Assembly: GCF_005405405.1 (NCBI RefSeq)
Contig: NZ_BJDZ01000030.1
Location: 1 to 37,715, forward strand
Reading direction: 5' to 3'
DNA length: 37,715 bases
Source of the DNA: Lactiplantibacillus plajomi
GTDB taxonomy: Bacteria; Bacillota; Bacilli; Lactobacillales; Lactobacillaceae
Made by a program: the position numbers and the translations under genes. Shown here piece by piece: positions 33,005 through 37,715 of this stretch; the first letter of the stretch is position 1, and every line of letters starts with the position of its first letter. Under the pieces are notes generated by a model, which saw only the letters and a program-made list of their open reading frames with translations, did not search any database and was not told where the DNA came from.

Positions 33005-34498
33005 CTAATTGAGGTTTAAAATTGATTTGATGGTCGTCCCCATCGCGGCTGGGTCGGTCACGCGTTTATGGCGGACTGGCGCCGTACGTAAGGCTTCAAC
33101 GGTTGCCGGAATTGGGGTTTCAATCAACGCGTGTAGCTGGTCGACCGCACTTAACCCGTCGACCGTTACCGGGGCGCCGGTAATCGCCGTCAAAACGGCG
33201 TGGGGGAACTTGTACGGGCTGGCCGTCGAGACGATGACCATTGGCCGTTCGTCGCGGGTCGCTTGGCGGTACTGGTCAGCCACCGCCGTTGCGACCGCCG
33301 TATGCGGATCAATGGCGTAGTGGTGCGCATCGTACAGGTGGTGAATGGCGGCTTGGTCCTGTTTCTCGGTCACGAAGCCCGCCCAGAAATCGGTCAGGTT
33401 GGCGCGCATCGCCGGGCTGATCGTGTAGCTGCCGTTCGTCTGTAAGTCGGTCATCAAGCGCTTAGTGGCGACCGGGTCGCTACCGGTTAAGTAGAAGACG
33501 AGCCGTTCCAAGTTGCTGGAGACCAAAATATCCATTGACGGTGAACTGGTTAAGTAAAATTGACGGTTCTTGTCGTACGTGCCAGTGTTGAAAAAGTCGG
33601 TCAAAACGTTGTTCCGGTTCGAGGCACAAATCAGTTTGTGGATGGGTGTCCCGAGTTGTTTCGCGTAATAACCAGCTAAGATGTCGCCAAAGTTACCGGT
33701 CGGTACGCTAAAGTTGACGCTGGCACCGTTCTTGATCTGTCCCTGGTGAATCAATTGGGCGTAGGCGTAGACGTAGTAGGCCACTTGCGGGAACAGCCGC
33801 CCGATGTTGATCGAATTAGCACTGGAAAATTGGAACTGGTGGTTGGCGAGTTCGGCGTGGAGCTGGGAATCGTTCAATAGCTCCTTGACTTTGGTTTGGG
33901 CTTCGTCAAAGTTACCGTTGATGGCAACGACGTAGGTGTTATCCCCGACCTGGGTAACCATTTGCTGCTTTTGAATGGCACTAACGCCGTCTTTCGGGTA
34001 AAAGACGATGATCTTGGTCTGTTCGACGTCGGCAAAGCCAGCCATGGCGGCCTTACCGGTATCACCGGAGGTCGCGGTCAGAATCACCACGTCGCGGTCC
34101 AAATGATTTTTCTTGGCTGCGGTGGTCATCAGGTGCGGTAGGATTTGGAGTGCGAGGTCCTTAAACGCAATTGTTGGTCCGTGGAATAGTTCTAAGTAGT
34201 ATTGTTCACCGTGTTTCGTGACCGGTACGATGGCCGGATCATCGAACTGATCGCCGTACGCCGCGTCGATACAAGCGTGCAGTTCGGCATCGGTGTAGTC
34301 GGTGAAAAACAGTTTTAAAACCTCGTAGGCAACTTCGGGGTAGGACATGGTGGCGAGCTGGTCGAAGTCGAAGTTGGCTTGGGGCAGTTCGAACGGGACA
34401 AAGAGGCCGCCGTCCGGGGTCAGCCCCTGTAAAACGGCTTGTGAACTAGTCATGGTGTGGCTTGCAGTTTCACGAGTACTGCGATAGAGTGTTTCCAT
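33005..34498 (-). CDS. thrC: threonine synthase
   Basis: A 497-residue PLP enzyme that makes threonine from O-phosphohomoserine. It starts LYRSTRE, has the PLP lysine in FHGPTIAFKDLALQ (Lys113), the ATSGDTGKAA phosphate site, and VPTGNFGDILAGYYAK. The ORF is open 19 codons further, but AAAGGA lies about ten bases before the ATG at 34498, and the family begins ETLYRSTR. It is divergent from the GH13 gene. No homoserine dehydrogenase or kinase is adjacent. Confidence 0.93.
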   Translation of the reverse strand: METLYRSTRETASHTMTSSQAVLQGLTPDGGLFVPFELPQANFDFDQLATMSYPEVAYEVLKLFFTDYTDAELHACIDAAYGDQFDDPAIVPVTKHGEQYYLELFHGPTIAFKDLALQILPHLMTTAAKKNHLDRDVVILTATSGDTGKAAMAGFADVEQTKIIVFYPKDGVSAIQKQQMVTQVGDNTYVVAINGNFDEAQTKVKELLNDSQLHAELANHQFQFSSANSINIGRLFPQVAYYVYAYAQLIHQGQIKNGASVNFSVPTGNFGDILAGYYAKQLGTPIHKLICASNRNNVLTDFFNTGTYDKNRQFYLTSSPSMDILVSSNLERLVFYLTGSDPVATKRLMTDLQTNGSYTISPAMRANLTDFWAGFVTEKQDQAAIHHLYDAHHYAIDPHTAVATAVADQYRQATRDERPMVIVSTASPYKFPHAVLTAITGAPVTVDGLSAVDQLHALIETPIPATVEALRTAPVRHKRVTDPAAMGTTIKSILNLN

Positions 34499-34607
34499 GG
34501 ATGAACGTCCTTTCAATGTGATTTTGATTAAATGATACACTAAAATGCCATTCAACGGGTGGTTTTTTCATTAATCAAGTTGAATTGGTTATCATAATGA
34601 AGTTAAT

Positions 34608-34626
34608 GGTTACGATAATTGTAACC
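34608..34626. promoter_or_regulatory. inverted repeat upstream of the GH13 gene
   Basis: GGTTAC and GTAACC flank a 7-base spacer, 23 bases before the GH13 ATG. A related direct motif (TGGTTATCAT at about 34586, TGGTTACGAT at 34607) lies upstream. It could be an operator in the thrC/GH13 intergenic region; the regulator is not in the window. Confidence 0.45.
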
Positions 34627-34648
34627 GGTTTCTGGAGGAGTGAACAAC

Positions 34649-36361
34649 ATGATATTAGCTGGAATTGACCACCGTCCCGAAAGTGAAGACGTCGCCGTAG
34701 TGGCCGACCACCAAGTGATCATTCGCGTGAAGACGGCTCTCGATGACATCGATAAGGTTGAAATTCGGTACGCGGATATGTACCTTTGGCAGGAAGGCAC
34801 GCCGATGCAGACGACAACGATGCGCCAGGACTTGGCGACGCAAAGTAACCAGTACTGGTCGCTACACGTCACGGTGCCGACGAACCGCCTGATTTACGGT
34901 TTTCGCATCACGGATCGTGCGGGTAAGACGGTCGGTTACGGTGACGACGGCTTTTTTGACGATACGACCGATAATTGGACGGTTGCGGGGCACTATTTCC
35001 ACCTGCCTTACCTACACGTCAGTGACGCCGAACTGCCACCGGCCTGGGTCAAACAAACGGTGTGGTACCAAATATTCCCAGAACGGTTTGCTAACGGTAA
35101 CCCCCAAAATGACCCGGCAACGGTCGCACCGTGGGGCAGCGGGCCGGTTAACCGCGACTCGTTTTACGGTGGTGACTTACAGGGGATCACGGCGCACCTG
35201 GACGACCTTCAAGACCTCGGCGTTAACGGGTTATACCTGTGCCCAATCTTTACGTCGCCATCGAACCACAAGTACGACACGGTCGACCACTTTGAAATTG
35301 ATCCGCACTTTGGCACCAAGGCTGATTTTAAAGCCCTAGTTGACGGCGCCCACGCCCGCGGAATGCGGGTCATGTTGGACGCGGTGTTTAACCACTTTGG
35401 CGCCGAGTCGCCACAGTGGCTGGACGTCGTGGCAAACGGGCAGCAGTCGCGCTTTGCCGACTGGTTTCACGTTCACGGTTGGCCGGTGGGACGTGATTCC
35501 CAGACGGGCCGCTTGAATTACGAGACCTTTGCGACCGGGGCGGAAATGCCGAAAGTTAACACGCAAAACCCGGCGGTTCAGGATTACCTGATCAGTGTGA
35601 CCAAGTACTGGATCGAACAGTTCGGGATTGACGCTTGGCGTTTCGACGTGGCTGATGAGGTCGATCACGGCTTCTGGCGGCGACTGTGCGGTGAATTACG
35701 GGCCGTTAAACCGGACGTTTATTTACTCGGCGAAGCTTGGCACAGCAGTCAGGCCTTGGTCGGTAATGGCCAGTTCAACGCGGTGATGAACTACCCGTTG
35801 ACGACCCCGATTACCGCACTGTTTAACCACACGCTGAGCCCCGCGACCTACGTGGGTAAGACAAACTTACAGTTGAGCCAGTACCGTTGGCCAAATCAGC
35901 AGGTGATGTTTAACGCTCTGGATACCCATGATACGCCGCGGCTGCTGACCACTTTGCACGGGGACTTGGCCGCGACCCGCGCCGCGTTAGCGTTACTAAT
36001 AATGCTTCCGGGAAGTCCGTGCTTGTATTACGGAACCGAAGTGGCCTTAGCCGGTGGCGCGGACCCGGATAACCGGCGCTGCATGGATTGGCAGCCGGAC
36101 GCGACCGAGGCGGCCATGCGCGACTTTGTTAAGACGCTGATTGCCTTTCGCAAGCAGCACGCCGATTGTTTGGAAAACGGCACGATTAGCTGGCAAACGA
36201 CGGCGACCAGCGTGACGTTGATCCGGCAGTCGGCGCGGACGACGCTGACCGCCCACTTCAATTTGGGGGAGACGGCGCTGACGATAGCCGACGCAACGCC
36301 AAAACTTGCTAACGGTTGGCAGGATGGCCAGCTCGCCCCGCAAGGCTTTATGATTGAATAA
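34649..36361 (+). CDS. GH13 alpha-glycosidase (maltogenic amylase/neopullulanase type)
   Basis: A 570-residue cytoplasmic enzyme without signal peptide. An N-terminal CBM34-like beta domain (about 1-120) precedes the barrel, as in the GH13_20 subfamily. The four GH13 regions are visible: LDAVFNH (243-249), AWRFDVADE with the nucleophile Asp333, LLGEAW with acid/base Glu362, and LDTHDTPR with Asp428. It cleaves maltodextrins or cyclodextrins taken up by the cell. A GTG nine bases upstream touches GGAGG, so ATG 34649 is chosen. Single gene with a terminator. Confidence 0.9.
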   Translation: MILAGIDHRPESEDVAVVADHQVIIRVKTALDDIDKVEIRYADMYLWQEGTPMQTTTMRQDLATQSNQYWSLHVTVPTNRLIYGFRITDRAGKTVGYGDDGFFDDTTDNWTVAGHYFHLPYLHVSDAELPPAWVKQTVWYQIFPERFANGNPQNDPATVAPWGSGPVNRDSFYGGDLQGITAHLDDLQDLGVNGLYLCPIFTSPSNHKYDTVDHFEIDPHFGTKADFKALVDGAHARGMRVMLDAVFNHFGAESPQWLDVVANGQQSRFADWFHVHGWPVGRDSQTGRLNYETFATGAEMPKVNTQNPAVQDYLISVTKYWIEQFGIDAWRFDVADEVDHGFWRRLCGELRAVKPDVYLLGEAWHSSQALVGNGQFNAVMNYPLTTPITALFNHTLSPATYVGKTNLQLSQYRWPNQQVMFNALDTHDTPRLLTTLHGDLAATRAALALLIMLPGSPCLYYGTEVALAGGADPDNRRCMDWQPDATEAAMRDFVKTLIAFRKQHADCLENGTISWQTTATSVTLIRQSARTTLTAHFNLGETALTIADATPKLANGWQDGQLAPQGFMIE

Positions 36362-36366
36362 TTTGA

Positions 36367-36406
36367 ACAAAATCCCCGCTAAGCGATTGCTTAACGGGGA
36401 TTTTGT
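36367..36406. terminator. bidirectional terminator after GH13
   Basis: A near-perfect 18-bp stem (36367-36384 with 36389-36406) closed by GATT, between convergent genes. Confidence 0.88.
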
Positions 36407-36442
36407 TGGTTTAATCACGAAACTAAACCAGTTAGTTGAACT

Positions 36443-36760
36443 TTATTTTGCGGGTGCCGGTTTGATAGCCCGTCCCTGGATGAATTCAATCACAATCAGG
36501 ACAACGTAGCAGATCAACGTGATGCCCAGCAGGTTGGTGGTGTCGACCGTGCTGGAGAACCAGTAGTTTTGCCAGTCGGGGTTGTTGAAGACCCACCAAA
36601 CCAGTAGGCCGGCAAGCAACCCTAAGGTATTCATAATTGCAATAAAGAAAATGTTGCCGTTTTGTTTTTGGCTTGCCCAGTATGCGGATAAAATGGCCAT
36701 CCACACACCCCAGACAATCAGGCCAACCACTACGACCCAGTAAATCAGCGATGCGATCAT
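36443..36760 (-). CDS. three-TM membrane protein, unknown
   Basis: A 105-residue protein with three likely membrane helices (about 3-25, 37-58 and 74-93) and a short basic tail ending PAPAK. No family recognised. AGAAGGA lies six bases before the ATG. It shares the GH13 terminator from the other side. Nothing indicates a partner. Confidence 0.75.
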   Translation of the reverse strand: MIASLIYWVVVVGLIVWGVWMAILSAYWASQKQNGNIFFIAIMNTLGLLAGLLVWWVFNNPDWQNYWFSSTVDTTNLLGITLICYVVLIVIEFIQGRAIKPAPAK

Positions 36761-36887
36761 CGGTATTCCTTCTTTCTACAAGTTGATACCCTTATTTTAC
36801 CATGAATTCGGTTACATGGGGAGGGGCGGGTGATTTTTTTCACAAAATCCGTCAACTAAATTTTAGCGGGCATTTTAACGGGATTAC

Positions 36888-36916
36888 TTGTTATTTAGCC
36901 CGGAGTTATTTACAAT
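36888..36916 (+). promoter_or_regulatory. promoter of the gene at 36957
   Basis: TTGTTA (36888-36893) and TACAAT (36911-36916), 17 bases apart, about 40 bases before the ATG. Confidence 0.65.
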
Positions 36917-36956
36917 TAAACCATAATCACGCATTAGAGAAAGGGTTGGCCTATCA

Positions 36957-37601
36957 ATGACTTCTGCTTGGAACTGGATTGGAATCATTGCTTGGATTGT
37001 TGTTTTAGCACTGGTCGTGTGGGTATTTCATAATATTCGCGTGCGCCGGATCAAGATGATCGTGGAGCGTAAGCACACGTTTGAATGGCAAAGCCTAGCC
37101 ATCACGGTCGGTGAACTGATTGTGAGCTTCGGTCTGTTGATTGGCATGGGTTACGTCACTTTTAATCACCAGGTCGATCTTCAAGACAAGAAGGCCGTCA
37201 AGGTGACGTATAAGTACGAACCAATGGTCTTGCAAGTGGGTGCGGACGGCGCGTCTTCGTATTACATGGCCGTTGATCGTGGGACGACCAAGAAGCCCGT
37301 TCACATTTACCATTACTGGGTTAACGGGGCCAAGTACACGGTCTCCAGTAATAAGGCGACCGTGGTCAGCAGTTTGAAACAGGTCAAAATTGCGGATGCG
37401 GGGATCCCGTGGTCACAAAAGGCATTGGCAAAGCAGGACCGCGCGCACGAACGGGCCTACGTCGTCAAGATGACGGCCACTTACCAACCGTCCTTTATTA
37501 ATGGCTTGGGGATTCACGTGGGTCACCAAGCGATGACCCGCTGGCTGATTCGGGTACCAGCGCAGTCATTTATTAACACGACGGACATTCAAACGGAATA
37601 A
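36957..37601 (+). CDS. two-TM protein, possibly LVIS_2131-type family
   Basis: A 214-residue protein with two membrane helices (about 6-25 and 48-68) and a C-terminal extracytoplasmic domain of about 145 residues rich in beta strands (KAVKVTYKYEPMVLQVG, VHIYHYWVNGAKYTV, AYVVKMTATYQPSF). It reminds me of the LVIS_2131 family named from L. brevis; this is recall, not a search. No catalytic motif. AAAGG lies about 12 bases before the ATG. Single gene with its own promoter and terminator. Confidence 0.7.
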   Translation: MTSAWNWIGIIAWIVVLALVVWVFHNIRVRRIKMIVERKHTFEWQSLAITVGELIVSFGLLIGMGYVTFNHQVDLQDKKAVKVTYKYEPMVLQVGADGASSYYMAVDRGTTKKPVHIYHYWVNGAKYTVSSNKATVVSSLKQVKIADAGIPWSQKALAKQDRAHERAYVVKMTATYQPSFINGLGIHVGHQAMTRWLIRVPAQSFINTTDIQTE

Positions 37602-37654
37602 GGATTAAATGAATTCGGCTCTTTGTCAACCGGTGTTGATGAGGACTAATTTGA

Positions 37655-37688
37655 GAATCCAATTCATTTACGAATTGGGTTCTTTTTT
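37655..37688 (+). terminator. terminator of the gene at 36957
   Basis: GAATCCAATTC pairs with GAATTGGGTTC (11 bp, one G-U) around ATTTAC, followed by six T. Confidence 0.87.
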
Positions 37689-37715
37689 GTAATTTTGATT
37701 TTAAATGAGACTTGA

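Overview
The window looks like chromosomal DNA from a member of the Lactobacillaceae, most likely Levilactobacillus or a close relative. Reasons: an rrn-type 5S end followed by tRNA-Thr, short Gram-positive operons with strong AGGAGG sites, T-box and cre control, lactose/cellobiose-type PTS genes, 6-phospho-beta-glucosidases, teichoic-acid genes and a C-terminal gene that recalls an L. brevis-type family. It is a gene-dense, housekeeping-plus-accessory stretch with no phage, IS or CRISPR visible. The genus is inference.

Layout: (1) 1-270, 5S rRNA 3' part and tRNA-Thr(GGT). (2) 0.4-2.6 kb, MarR regulator and a YjeM-like amino-acid permease with a cre box at its promoter. (3) 2.8-4.3 kb, an AroD-like protein that has lost its catalytic residues, a small two-TM protein, and a flavodoxin. 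(4) 4.5-8.1 kb, a large single-pass, MapZ-like envelope protein, a D-2-hydroxyacid dehydrogenase and a DMT exporter. (5) 8.2-9.6 kb, a PanE-type ketoacid reductase behind a T-box riboswitch. (6) 9.7-13.4 kb, HAD phosphatase, an unknown protein, a histidine phosphatase, a membrane-anchored protein and a GT2 glycosyltransferase. (7) 13.5-18.2 kb, a beta-glucoside cluster: GntR regulator, divergent PTS IIB and IIA, two tandem GH1 6-phospho-beta-glucosidases, but no IIC. (8) 18.5-22 kb, D-serine dehydratase, then pncB and niaR (niacin salvage and its repressor) with a perfect inverted repeat between them. (9) 22.2-24.5 kb, Eis-like acetyltransferase and a MupG/DUF871 protein. (10) 24.6-27.2 kb, a tight operon of a DUF2829/Tad2-like small protein, SDR, HIT, Nudix ADP-ribose pyrophosphatase and a hexapeptide acetyltransferase. 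(11) 27.2-32 kb, a PH-like membrane protein, a pentapeptide-repeat protein and a visibly more AT-rich teichoic-acid operon. (12) 32.2-37.6 kb, HAD phosphatase, thrC, a cytoplasmic GH13 maltogenic amylase/neopullulanase and two small membrane proteins.

Working together: sugar use is under carbon control (cre boxes at 2617, 9658, 12585 and 14312), with the GntR operator pair 50 bp apart controlling the beta-glucoside genes. pncB/niaR make a classic repressor loop for nicotinate. The best candidates for something not yet described are the Tad2-like/Nudix/HIT operon (possible handling of ADP-ribose-type signals), the AroD pseudoenzyme paired with a small membrane protein, the T-box-controlled PanE, and an apparent GT2-TagF fusion gene interrupted by one in-frame TAA.
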